DNA of 17,446 nt from Triparma columacea (GCA_030267965.1 BRYA01000475.1:3853-21298), one strand, 5' to 3'. Shown: positions 7,877 through 17,446, counted from the stretch's first letter. The notes: a model not told the origin generated them from the sequence alone. A program made the numbers and translations.

Positions 7877-10800
7877 ATGATTCCTTCCCTCACAGCTCAA
7901 TTTCAATTCTTGATTGATCGTTTGATCGGAATTGAGAGAGAGAGCTGGAGAAGTGCTGGGCTTTCAACTGGAAAAGCCGGACCAAGATTTCGTGGTCTTT
8001 GGATGGCCTCCTCTGAGAAGCCGTCCACCGGTCTTTTTACGCGGAGGACCCCTCCCGGTGATTCTACCATACCCAATTCCTCTCGTAACGAGAGGAATAG
8101 GTCCACATCTCTCACAAGCCAATCCCATACTAGTAGATGTCATGATAGCAACAGAACTTCTTCTGAAACAGGGCCTGTGGTCGACGATTTCGGAAATGAA
8201 TATAGTCAAGGGGTAAAAAGTGGCCAGAACGCCAGTGAGTTGAGAAATCGAAGAGATGTTAGCGCTAGTTTGACCGAAATAAAGACAAAGAGAATTTCCG
8301 AACTTGGAGGGGGATTACACAGCCCATCAACATTGAGCCCTTCAAGGTGAGTGGGGGCGAACGTGTTCGGTCATTGTAGTCTTCTGCCCCAAATTCCCCC
8401 CCCCCCGTGTTGGCGTCTGTCCTCTACCTCTCCAGGTTACTGACACACAACTGCTCATATCTTTTCCCGACTACAACACAACTACAACACATTGAACACA
8501 GGCCACAGGGAAAGCCAACCTTTAAGAGCAGTCGTTCGACGTCTCCAGACTCGGCGGGTGGAAGTGCCCATCGCAAGCTTTCATTGTCGTCCCGATTGAA
8601 CCCCATATCGTTCGAGAAGGAGGATGATGATGACGTCCTGGTGGGGACTGAGATACTGGAGTCTATAGATCCTGACGATTTTATTGACCTCGTGATCAGC
8701 AGCGCCAAGGCTCGGACTTCCGACAGGTCCTCCTTCGAAGCCAGTAGTAGCACCAAGGCGCAATTTAGTGATGACTTTGTCCGCAGCAATTTTGCGAACG
8801 TAGTGTGGGAGCTTAAGGCCTGCAAGTGAGTATTGCGGAGGGGCTGGGGGGGGGGGGAGGATGTTAAGGATCGCCTTCTTCGAGCTCCCGTCGACCGCAA
8901 ACTAATGCGTCTCTCCCCCTTCCTCCTCCTTCGCACAGGCAACTCCTGACAGTGAACACTTACATGGGTAATGACTTGCAGCAGGTAAGTCCTTCTGGCA
9001 ATATGGGCGTTGCTTGTGAGCTGCCCGGCTAGGCAACATAGCTGACAACCCCCTCCCACCTATCCCCTCCTCATCCCCCCTATCTCCCCCCCCTTATCCA
9101 GGAAACCGTCTTTGCGAAGATTATGGAATCCGCTCACTACATCCTCAACTGCGATAGGGTATCGCTTTTCCTCGTTGACCACTCTGCCAACTCGCTCCGT
9201 TGTGTTCACTCGAAGGATAACATCTCCCAGACCATTCCGATCGGGACGGGAATCATAGGCCAGGTAGCCAAAAACGGCATGCCTCTGAACATTAGGGACG
9301 CCTACAAGGACACAAGATTTTTTCCCGGTGTCGACAGACAGACTGGGTACAGGACCAAGGGGGTGATATGTTTCCCGATCAAGTTTTCTTCGTCTTCAAG
9401 GGTAGAGGCTGTGATCCAGGCCATCAACAAGAAGTGCTCTCCTCCGAAATCCTTGAAGTCGGCGGCCGCCGCCGCAAAGGCTTCGAGATCAGGTAAGAAT
9501 GTGACGAGAATCGACAACCGGCACACTTTTCTACTAACACTGCCCCTCCTTCCTCACGACCCTCCCCTTTAAGCTTTGGGCATGGAAGAAGAATTCACCT
9601 ACTTCACTGTCTCGGATGAGTCCTTGCTGTCGTACTTGGCCGCCGATGCCGCTATTTGCCTTCAGAATGCCAACCGCTTGGGGGAGACGACCAAGGAAGC
9701 CCAGAAGAATGCCGTCCTGGGCAAGCTGCTGTCGACGCTATCTGTCGATCTAGACACTTTCAAGGCAATCGAGTCTATCGTAGAGTGCGCCACCCAGCTT
9801 CTCGACGCCGAAAGAGTCTCGCTCTTCCTCAAGGAGGGCGATCAGCTCGTGTGCAATGTTTCCATGGACATCTCCAAGGGGTTCAAGATCCCCATAACTA
9901 AAGGTATTGCAGGCCACGTTGCCCAAACTGGCAAGGTTCTGAACATCAAAGACGCCTACGACTGTCCATACTTCAACCCTGCCGTCGATAGTGAGACGAA
10001 CTTTGTTACCAAATGCGTGCTGTGCGGTCCCGTTCTCACCGCCGACGGAGATATCATCGCCATCATCCAGGCTGTGAATAAGAAGAGCGCGGAGTCTTTT
10101 ACCGAGGAAGACGCAAATATCTTGCGCGGTATATCAAACCAGGCTGGCATTGGGCTTAGAAATGCCAAACTTTTTGAGGCTGAGAAGTACCAAAAGGCCC
10201 TCAACGCAAGCCTCATTGAGGTTGCCACCGCTGTGAGCGCAAACCTCGACACCCAGCACATGTTCCAGACGATCATGGACTCGGCACGGTCGCTCCTTGC
10301 TTGTGATCGCTGCTCACTCTTCCTCATCGACCATGAAACTGACGAGTTTTGGAGCTACGTCACCGAGAGTGAGGGAGTAGAATTTAGGTTCCCTTTAAGC
10401 AAGGGCATAATAGGTCAGGTCGCGCTCCAAAGACGGGCCCTTAACATCCCTGACGCCTACAAGGTGCCCTCTTTCAACGCAGAGGCTGACCTGCAGTCTG
10501 GCTACCGCACCAAGTCCATCCTCTGCCTTCCTGTCATCACCTCTGGTGACCACATCGTCGCCGTGATTGAGATGATCAACAAGCTTGAGGACCCCTCCGC
10601 GCCCCCTTCTTCCCGGGGGGAGGGCATTATCCCCTTTAGCCTTGAGGACGAGGTAGTGTTGGGCAAGTTTACTGACGTTGTCGCTGGAGCCCTAAGCAGC
10701 AGTCTCGTCTATAATGAGCTCGAGCAGGTGAGAACGTGATACACACCGTCCTGAATTCTCTCTCTAATCAAAAATCCATTTGTAATTAACCCCTCCCTTC

Positions 10801-13078
10801 TGATTCAATCACTCGCAGCACAACGACATGGTCGAAGGAACGTTGCAGGGCATAACAAACTACATCATCACGCTAGACAAGTTGGGCCAACTCAAGACTT
10901 CCAACCATTCGCTCGCCCCCCTCTTCGGGGTTAGCGATGATGAGATGATGACTTCTTCCTACAGAGCTTGGATGGGGGGCTTAGGCGGGGACACAAATGA
11001 CACGCTCAAGAAAGACATCAACAGGGTCTTTGAAATCGGGGAGCAGATCACGAAGAAAAATGAGGTGATAAACGTCGCTAGCAGGGGCGGAACCCTTGCT
11101 GTAGGCTACAACATTATGCCTCTCTGGGCGGACAAGGGGGAGAAGAAGAGGTACTCGAGGAGGAAGAGCAGCCTCCTCAATAGCGTTAGTGGAATAGGGG
11201 GGCTTGAAAGCAGCAGCTCGAAGGAAGAAATGAGCGGTCTCGGTGCCTTGATGTCAGATCGCCCGGCTTCCGATTGTACCAGCAGCCTAGCTGGAGACTC
11301 GGAACTTAGCAAGAGTCCCAAGCCTATGGGGAGACTGCTTTCAGAGAACACTGCCCTGTCCGAGAGGTACACCAAGAGGTCCGAACACGATGATAGGGTC
11401 CTTCAGGGCGTTGTAATCGTCCTCGAGAACGTTACAGAAGAGCGGCTAATGCAGAGTGCGATTCAGAGGTACCAGAGGAGGCTCAATGAGATGGAAGATC
11501 AGGTGAGGAGAGCTGAGGATCGAAGTGACGGCATGTATCGCCGACATTTTGGCTGCAATGTTCATTCAGCCCATTAACACAACCATTTCCGCGACTCTCC
11601 TCGCTCGCCGCCGCAGGTTCAGGAATTCTCGGACCTAAGGAACAAGCTTCAGAGCCTGGATATTGAAGCTCTTCACACCGAGGATGTAACCCCAGAGACT
11701 ACGAGGGCACTAGCCAACCTCGCCCTGTGCCTCGACACCCCCACAACTACTAGTCAGGGCAAATCGAAGCCCATAAGGATGACCCAGATGAAAGCCAACC
11801 TCCAGTCTGAAATGATAAAGCTTCACAGCACAAGCCCGGGGGCGCTGGGAAGGTGAGAAGAGAACGGTCAAGAGGCCTCTGCTCCCAAGCCCAAGTACAC
11901 GCGCCTTACCGCTCCGCTCCGCTCGTCGCAGCCCTAGCACCACGTCGATGCTGCATGAATACAGGAGCTTCTTGAGTCCCAAGTCCCTGAGGAATTGGGG
12001 ATGGGATGTCCTGGACATAGATGAGGCTGAGGTGCTGAAGAAGAGCGTCGTGGTCATGTTCGACGAGCTTAATTTAGACGGGCAGTGGGCCATACCATCC
12101 AAGAAGCTCAACTCCTTCATCAACGCCGTAGAAGGGAAGTACCGAGATGTCCCCTTCCACAACCTGAAGCACGGCATCGCCGTGGCCCAGTCGGCGTTCT
12201 ACTTTGTCGCAGTCACTGAGGTGGGGCAGTGCCTGACCTCCCTGCAGGCGTTCGCGCTTCTCGTCAGCGCCCTCTGCCACGACGTCGATCACCCCGGTCA
12301 CACGAACGCCTTCGAGGTCAACAGTGACAGCGACCTCGCCCTCATCTACAACGACACCTCGGTCCTGGAGAACCACCACTGCGCCACGGCCAGCATGGTG
12401 ATGAGGGAGGAAGAGAACAACATACTGCTGGGGCTAGAAAGGGGGGAGTACAGGGAGTTCAGGAGCGTCATGTGCAGCGCGATACTTAGCACTGACATGT
12501 CGACTCACTTTAATCTTCTAGGGAGGTTCCGGGACGCGATTCACATGGAGGGCGGGTGGAACCCGGAGCAGAGTGCTGACAAGCTCCTACTTATAGACAT
12601 CGTCTTGCACTCGGCCGACCTTAGCAACCCCGTTAGGCCCTGGGAGCTCTGCAAGAAGTGGAGCCTCCTGGTCGGGGAGGAGTTCAACTCCCAGGTGGCC
12701 AAGGAGAAGGCCAGGGGGCTGCCGTTCCTCCCCTTTATGCTGAGCGACTCAGAGGAGTCCAAGGCAAAGCAGGAGACGTCCTTCATAGAGTTCATCATAG
12801 AGCCGATGTGGAAGGACGTGGTGGAGTTCCTTCCTGAGATGAGTTTCGCGCTTGACTACATCGATGAGAACAAGGCAAAGTGGAAGGAAATTGCTCGGAA
12901 GAATTCGAGCAGGCCGACGAGCAGGGGTAGCATTAGGAGCTTGAAGAGCACGGGGAGCGGGGGGGGAGGGTCGATAGCGAGCACGGGGGAGTCGTCGGGA
13001 CAGGCGAGCGTAGGGTCGGGGGAGAGGAGGGGGAGGCTGGTGGAGGCGGGAGGAGACAGGAGAGGAGGGAAATCATAG
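7877..13078 (+). CDS. GAF-GAF-GAF-PAS cyclic nucleotide phosphodiesterase
   Basis: Eight exons (7877-8346, 8436-8825, 8939-8984, 9102-9492, 9574-10727, 10819-11502, 11617-11852, 11932-13078) keep one frame for 1505 residues. A Ser-rich N-terminus precedes GAF1 (~303-467), GAF2 (~481-640) and GAF3 (~642-817), then a PAS-like domain (~821-1045) with a low-complexity insert, a helical linker, and a class I phosphodiesterase domain (~1130-1450). GAF1 and GAF3 keep the cNMP-binding NKFDE motif (N411 K412...F443 D447 E448; N768 K769...F787 D791 E792); GAF2 has Ala for the final Glu. Catalytic metal ligands are present: FHNLKH (H1200, H1204), HDVDHPGHTN (1240-1249) and HSADLSNP (D1353). The enzyme should hydrolyse cAMP and/or cGMP under GAF control, probably in the cytosol since no membrane span is seen. 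The purine-binding Gln, normally three residues before Phe1408, is Glu1405 with Gln1404 beside it. A Ser/Gly-rich tail follows. Confidence 0.9.
8076..8098. repeat. Perfect 10-base inverted repeat, 3-base loop
   Basis: ATTCCTCTCG at 8076-8085 pairs perfectly with 8089-8098 around a TAA loop. It sits in the Ser-rich first exon of the phosphodiesterase and could form a hairpin in DNA or mRNA. No function is shown. Confidence 0.6.
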
Positions 13079-13205
13079 CAGGAAGAGAAGCGAAAAGTCT
13101 GTTGTGATTATTTTAAAACTCAATTCTTATTATTGCTGCCCACACATGCCCGAGGACTATAGGGGGGAGGGGGGGGGGGTGGTTCTATGTCCTTCCTTTC
13201 CTTTC

Positions 13206-13996
13206 TCAACTCTGCTGGCACTGTGGTGGCATAGGTGTCCTGTCCTTCCCCTCCTGCAGTCTAACCCTCGCCCTCTCGAGCGCTTCCCCTACCTCCCCCT
13301 TCTTCTCTTCCGGGCAGACCTCTAGGCACCTCTCGAATGCCTCCACCGCGTTCTTGCTCCTCTCAATCCTCGGAGCCATGGCCATCAGGGAGACCCCGTG
13401 GCGCCAGTGGCCCTTCCAGAACGAAGGGTCGGCCTTGGCGGCGCACTGGGCGTTCCAGGACGCGGCGACCCACTTCTTGGTCGCGAGGTGGGCGGCGGAC
13501 TGGTTGGCGTATATGGGGGCGTACTGCTTGGATAGGGTAAGGTCCTTCTTCTTCAGGATCGTTATGGCGGAACCGTAGGCCTTTATGGCGGCCTGGAAAT
13601 CGCCGGATTGGAAGTTCTTGTTGCCCTCGGCCTTGTGAGCTGCTATTTTTGCCTCGTAGTCACCTGTTGGGTTGGAGGGGGGTTGGAGGGTAGGAGGGTG
13701 AACATCGGAGGGAGTCAGCGGGTTGTGTTTTGTGGCATCCAACGAAGGTAAAATTCAATGTACTCACCCTCCCAGTCCTCCTCTCCATTCTCAGTCCCCG
13801 CATCGTCCTTTGAATCCTTATCATCTGTGCAATCAGTCCCAGATTTGACCTCCTCCTCAGCAGGCTGAGCGGGGGAAGAGGAGGGATTGGGGGGGGAGGC
13901 ATCTACAGATTCGAGAGATTTTATCTCCATGCGGACGCCTTCGAGTTGACTGGTAAGGGAAGCCTCGAGTTCGCGAAGGGAGGCCAGCTTTGACAT
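13206..13996 (-). CDS. TPR-domain protein, co-chaperone-like
   Basis: Two exons, 13996-13768 and 13663-13206, join in phase 1 across a 104-base GTGAGT...ACAG intron, giving 228 residues. The start at 13996 (MSKLASLREL) is the first in-frame ATG. Residues ~1-28 form a short coiled coil, ~29-78 an acidic Ser/Glu/Asp-rich linker, and ~80-200 three TPR-type helical pairs. The first reads AEGNKNFQSGDFQAAIKAYG, followed by YANQSAAHLATKKWVAA and WRHGVSLMAM. This pattern is typical of TPR proteins that bind Hsp70/Hsp90 tails (STI1, SGT and TTC families), so a cytosolic chaperone-adaptor role is plausible but not proved. It is convergent with the phosphodiesterase, whose stop codon is 127 bases away. 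Confidence 0.8.
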
Positions 13997-14054
13997 TATT
14001 TTGATTTGACTTTCTTTTTCAACCAAAAAATGGGGGAGGAAGGGGGGGGGTTTG

Positions 14055-14230
14055 CGTTTGGGTCACATGGACGTCCCTGGGCTGGCCATGAGCAGGTCCC
14101 TCGGCGACGCCGTTGCCCACACAGCCGGCGTGATTTCAGAGCCCGAGTTCTTCGAGCGCGAGCTTGACCCCGCGACACGACGTTTGCGTTGGGATGGCAG
14201 TGGAGGCTTCGGAGCCCCGTATCTCGGTTT
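14055..14230 (+). pseudogene. Protein phosphatase 2C fragment
   Basis: About 40 codons read DVPGLAMSRSLGD followed by AGVISEPEF, a clear central PP2C (PPM) signature. There is no start domain upstream and no catalytic C-terminal part. After ELDPAT the frame is lost: the following DNA looks like a damaged version of the segment that normally encodes the ASDG motif, with small deletions. The fragment is flanked by near-identical short sequences, GTTTGCGTTTGGG (14050-14062) and GTTTGCGTTGGG (14182-14193). It lies between two minus-strand genes and upstream of the TPR gene, so it may contribute to that gene's promoter. It is best read as an inserted or relic exon. Confidence 0.7.
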
Positions 14231-14279
14231 AAGAAAATATAATGTTCGCGTAAATAACCCTTCCCCATCCCCCCAAAGC

Positions 14280-15761
14280 TTACTTCTTCTCAACTTTCCT
14301 CAGTACCCACGCAGCCATTGCAAAGTATCCAACCGACATCATAAGTAGTGCCCTATACCCTTCATCCCCAAACCCCTCCTCCCCCCTTTCTCCCCTCTCT
14401 CTCCCCTCCCCCACAACATACAGTACAGGTCCCCCTACAAGTGGTCCAAGTGCCGTACCAACAAAGCTAGCGACACCCCATATACCTAGGAACCTTGCCG
14501 CCAGTGTTCTATCCGGTAGCGTATCAACCGCCAACGCGCTGTCCATAGCTAAATACCCCCCGTTCCCAATTCCAACAGCAGCAGCAACCTTGAGTGCGTT
14601 CCCCAAGGTCTTCGTAGTACAGAACGCCAAGTTCCCAATCGCTAGAGTAAAACAGGACGCGTATATAAACGGTTTCCTAGCCCCTCCTCCCCAACCATCG
14701 CTAATCTTACCGACCGGGAAAGCCGCTGCTGCCGCACCAACCTGCGCGACAACTGTGAGCGTAGTAACAGCTGTAGCTGGGTTTGTTACCTTGACGAAAT
14801 CACGGAGGTAGTAGAGGAAGAACGTTTGACTTGATATACCCATGTAGTAGAACGTACGGGATACTGTTACTAGGTAGAAATCCTTATGAACCTTTGGGTC
14901 GAGCGTGTACGATTCACGGAGAGTTGAAGAGTCTATAGGTGGGAACATACGACGACCACCAACCACACATGAGGAACCCAGGTCCTCCTCCTTAACGTGT
15001 ACAGCAGTAACAGCGACTGTGGTTATTAGAAGTACGACAAAGTACCCGTATATAGCAGCTAGTGATCCATCTGTACCTAGGAATACAGCCATCCCACTCG
15101 TAGCACCAAGTACGTTCATCAACGCTTGAACACCGTTTACACTACCAACCTGACACTCAGGTACAAGGTCAGAGTTCCACCCTAGCATAGCTGAGTATAT
15201 AGTGTTCAGCCCTAACATGCTAAACGTGAATGCCGTCGCATACACAATCCACTCTTCCTTCACCGCTGCTCTGTACTGTACGCATAGCGTAGTTGACCCT
15301 ATTACAGCGCCTAGTATAATGTACGGTTTCCTCCGTCCTTGTTTTAAGGTACATCCGTCACTTAGTAATCCTATTAACGGGCATATTAACTGTGTTACCC
15401 CCGCGATAGTTACAAAGAGAGCGAGGTAGATAGATGAGAGGGTGGGGGATATTGAAGTTGAATGGAGAGGGAGGAGAAGAAGGAAATAGGTGGAGAGGAA
15501 ACAACCGTTTGTAAAACAGAATGGGAAGGTTAGGATTATTGAAACGAGGGATAGGGGGGGGGGAGGAGGGAAGGAAGAGGGAGAGGGGAGGAGTGTTGTT
15601 GTGGGAGAGATTGTGGGAGAGATTGTGGGAGAGATTGTGGGAGAGATGTCGAGGTATACATAGGGGTTGGGGTTGTTGAGGAGTCCTTCGTCAATAGTAG
15701 TGGGTGAAGTGTCGTTGTTGTTTGTAACAAGGGATGAATAAGATGATTGTCGAGGTTTCAT
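14280..15761 (-). CDS. MFS transporter, SLC45/sucrose-transporter-like
   Basis: An intronless 493-residue membrane protein. After a ~70-residue cytosolic N-terminus come about 11-12 hydrophobic segments in two halves. The loop after the second segment reads GLLSDGCTLKQGRRKPYIIL, matching the MFS signature GxxSDxxxxxxGRRxP; a second-half counterpart is GKISDGWGGGARKPFI. This pairing is typical of the glycoside-pentoside-hexuronide/SLC45 sucrose-proton symporter group, so sugar uptake is the best guess, but the substrate cannot be read from the sequence. A late loop (~450-468) is Gly/Glu/Arg-rich. The N-terminus holds four ISPT repeats from a 12-base minisatellite. The ATG at 15761 is the first in frame. 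Codon use appears more AT-rich than in the phosphodiesterase, with many TA-ending codons, which may mean a different expression class or origin. Confidence 0.8.
   Translation of the reverse strand: MKPRQSSYSSLVTNNNDTSPTTIDEGLLNNPNPYVYLDISPTISPTISPTISPTTTLLPSPSSFPPPPPLSLVSIILTFPFCFTNGCFLSTYFLLLLPLHSTSISPTLSSIYLALFVTIAGVTQLICPLIGLLSDGCTLKQGRRKPYIILGAVIGSTTLCVQYRAAVKEEWIVYATAFTFSMLGLNTIYSAMLGWNSDLVPECQVGSVNGVQALMNVLGATSGMAVFLGTDGSLAAIYGYFVVLLITTVAVTAVHVKEEDLGSSCVVGGRRMFPPIDSSTLRESYTLDPKVHKDFYLVTVSRTFYYMGISSQTFFLYYLRDFVKVTNPATAVTTLTVVAQVGAAAAAFPVGKISDGWGGGARKPFIYASCFTLAIGNLAFCTTKTLGNALKVAAAVGIGNGGYLAMDSALAVDTLPDRTLAARFLGIWGVASFVGTALGPLVGGPVLYVVGEGRERGERGEEGFGDEGYRALLMMSVGYFAMAAWVLRKVEKK
15601..15648 (-). 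repeat. 12-base minisatellite coding for ISPT repeats
   Basis: Four copies of GTGGGAGAGATT (the last with one change) lie in the N-terminal coding region of the MFS gene. Because the unit is a multiple of three, copy-number change would not break the frame. Confidence 0.9.
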
Positions 15762-16560
15762 CTTATACTGTTGTTTGTTTTGCCTTGGAGAGAAAAAGAA
15801 AAGAGAGAAGAGAGTGAGATCGAGAGAGAGAAGACGACACAGGTACCAACAGTGAAGAATGGAAGGGTGGAGGGCGTTGATACACTGTGAAAAACAAGGT
15901 TGGGGGAAAAGGAGATAGGGGAGACGGAAAACATAGTGTTAGCATCAGTGGTGCAACCCAGGAGAGCACCGGACCCCAAGAAAGTGACGGAGGGGAACGA
16001 CGTACAGAAGTGGATGAGGGCTGCGGCGATGTAGTACTTGTAATAGTTGTGTGTGTGTTTTCCTTCTTCAGCACCTAGAGAGAGAGAGAGTTTTCTTTTC
16101 TCCCCCGAGATTGGCAACAAAACCCCACCGCAATACCACTGTAGAAAACCTAATAACAAAGTCCAAAATACCTTCTAACTGCCCCTAACTGCGATGTGAA
16201 GCCATCATTCTTCCACTCTCTCCCCGAGCCGCTGGGTGCCTCTCTCCATTTTACCATATGAACACTTTTAACGGGCATTTTAAGAGCACTACAGTATCAA
16301 ACAATCAACACTTACCCTTGAAACGGGAGAAGAAGGAATAAAACGTTAAAATGGAAAAACCAGGACCTTTTCTCAAAATAGGCTCTCTCTCTCTCGAATT
16401 GCTGGATCCCAGACCGCTTCCTTCAACCTTCACAGAACTAACAGATTGTATCGCGAATCTTTCTAGTAATCCCCAAAAAACAATGTAAGGCGCTTTATCT
16501 ACCACTAATCACTCGCAATCGCTTCCTAACTCCCACAACTTTCCAACATACGCAGTAAAA
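15762..16560. other. Gene-poor divergent intergenic region
   Basis: About 800 bases between the divergent MFS and GRDP-like genes, presumably holding both promoters. It contains GA/CT-rich tracts (for example 15786-15840 and 16078-16091). A 133-codon open frame on minus (15758-16159) has no family features and overlaps the MFS start, so I do not call it a gene. No RNA gene or mobile element is visible. Confidence 0.5.
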
Positions 16561-17016
16561 ATGACCACAAACATGAACCAAGCAATGGAATTTGAGGATT
16601 TCCTAAAACAGTTCGACAAGGACTCCTTCTCTCCCATCCTATCCAAGTGCACACGCCACAACGACTGGGACCAGACCTACGCATCCCAAGTTTTGGACGA
16701 GTACGCTAAGTTCTTCTACCTCGCGTCACTCCCAAACCGCGTACCTTTAGTACCTTCCCCTGCTGTTGACGAGATTTGGCACCAGCATATCTTGACCACG
16801 AAAAAGTACCAGGAGGACTGCGGCCGCCTCGTTGGACACTTCGTACACCACTGCCCTTCCTTCACGGCTGAAGAGAGGGCCGGCCTAGCTCCTAAGTTTG
16901 AAAAGACTAAGGCGGCTTACGAGAACAAGTTCGGGGAGATGCCAGAGAACATCTGGGCAGGTGATAAAGCTAACTGCAACAAGAGGTGCGACGATGGATG
17001 TGGATGTGCCGATTGA
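16561..17016 (+). CDS. GRDP-like (glycine-rich-domain family) small protein
   Basis: A single-exon 151-residue protein starting at ATG 16561 in an A-rich context. The core DEIWHQHILTTKKYQEDC followed by GHFVHHCP matches the conserved block of GRDP-like proteins (plant GRDP1/2 and bacterial relatives), in which a WHxHI...Y..DC...HH pattern is typical. Key residues are W73, H74, H76 and the paired His at about 95-96. Plant members are long multidomain proteins linked to stress responses and, in some cases, RNA binding; this one is only the core. It ends in a cysteine-rich tail (CNKRCDDGCGC) that might bind metal with the histidines. The biochemical role of the family is poorly known. Confidence 0.75.
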   Translation: MTTNMNQAMEFEDFLKQFDKDSFSPILSKCTRHNDWDQTYASQVLDEYAKFFYLASLPNRVPLVPSPAVDEIWHQHILTTKKYQEDCGRLVGHFVHHCPSFTAEERAGLAPKFEKTKAAYENKFGEMPENIWAGDKANCNKRCDDGCGCAD

Positions 17017-17158
17017 ACGGAGCACGACAGTTAGAGGCAAGGTACTGATGATTAAAGACAAACATCAGGGTGGGGTTTTTGGAAGCAGCGAACTGTGTTC
17101 ATCACAGCGGGGAAGAATTCGTTAATATTTAAGTTTTCATTTCAAACGATAGTTTTTA

Positions 17159-17446
17159 CTTCACGACCCTCCCCCTTTTCCGCGCCCCGGCACCCAAACC
17201 CCCCCTGTCCCCTCTTCATCACATACCCTAAATGACGGGATTTGGGACGTTTCCCTTGTTCCCTAGTTTCAATCTCCTTGGGTGTTTACATTCATCTTTC
17301 CGTCCTTCACGACCCCCCCCCTTTCCACGCGCCGGCACCTAAACCCCCCCCGTCCCCTCTTCATCACATACCCTAAACGACGGGATTTGGGACGTTTCCC
17401 TTGTTCCCTAGTTCAATCTCCTTGGGTGGTTACATTCATCTTTCCG
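17159..17446. repeat. Tandem repeat, ~145-base unit, two copies to window edge
   Basis: Copy 1 (about 17159-17302) and copy 2 (17303-17446) align along their length, with the shared block GACGGGATTTGGGACGTTTC at 17234 and 17379. Differences are mostly in C-run lengths and a few substitutions. The second copy ends exactly at the window edge, so the array may continue. No coding frame or RNA structure is evident. It could be a minisatellite or part of a larger dispersed repeat. Confidence 0.85.

Noticed and set aside
8436..8501. Alternative splice acceptor at 8501 in the phosphodiesterase
   Set aside because: It keeps the same frame, but the acceptor at 8435 has a much better pyrimidine tract. 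The 22-residue difference is left open to RNA evidence.
15601..15648. CRISPR-like regular repeat
   Set aside because: The units abut with no spacers and lie in a eukaryotic coding region.
15758..16159. 133-codon minus-strand open frame upstream of the MFS gene
   Set aside because: No recognisable domain, overlaps the MFS start in another frame, and composition is like noncoding DNA.

Overview
The window looks like nuclear DNA from a unicellular eukaryotic alga. Genes lie close together on both strands. Thirteen short introns (about 46-202 bases apart from exon sizes; introns 80-202 bases) can be placed by reading frame, all GT-AG, and 11 of 13 begin GTGAG. The families present (GAF/PAS-linked cyclic nucleotide phosphodiesterase, FSP1/AIF-like FAD oxidoreductase, sugar-transporter-like MFS protein, GRDP-like protein) fit a stramenopile such as a bolidophyte, pelagophyte or diatom relative. 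That placement is inference; no rRNA or other marker is present.

Left end (1-2960, minus strand): two head-to-tail copies, A and B, of a gene family I do not recognise. Copy B carries an extra ~695 bases, of which ~625 are a near-identical inverted copy of part of the phosphodiesterase gene about 9 kb away, including an intron. Copy B is therefore a chimeric gene: secreted-type N-terminal body + end of GAF3 + first part of the PAS-like domain + family tail. Copy A lacks the segment and shows frame damage at both ends. Part of a further repeat tail may run off the left edge.

Middle (3343-13078): a two-exon FAD/NAD(P)-dependent oxidoreductase on plus with a cysteine-rich C-terminus; a four-exon, 843-residue Gly-rich, possibly TBC-like gene on minus, convergent with it; and an eight-exon, 1505-residue GAF-GAF-GAF-PAS-PDE cyclic nucleotide phosphodiesterase on plus. 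The last two are divergent, with predicted start codons only 23 bases apart.

Right end (13079-17446): a two-exon TPR protein (minus), a decayed protein phosphatase 2C fragment (plus), an intronless MFS transporter (minus), a ~0.8 kb gene-poor stretch, a small GRDP-like protein (plus), and the start of a ~145-base tandem repeat reaching the right edge.

The clearest functional theme is cyclic nucleotide signalling: one complete sensor-phosphodiesterase plus a nearby gene that has captured its PAS-side segment. The other genes are probably unrelated neighbours, as is usual in eukaryotes.
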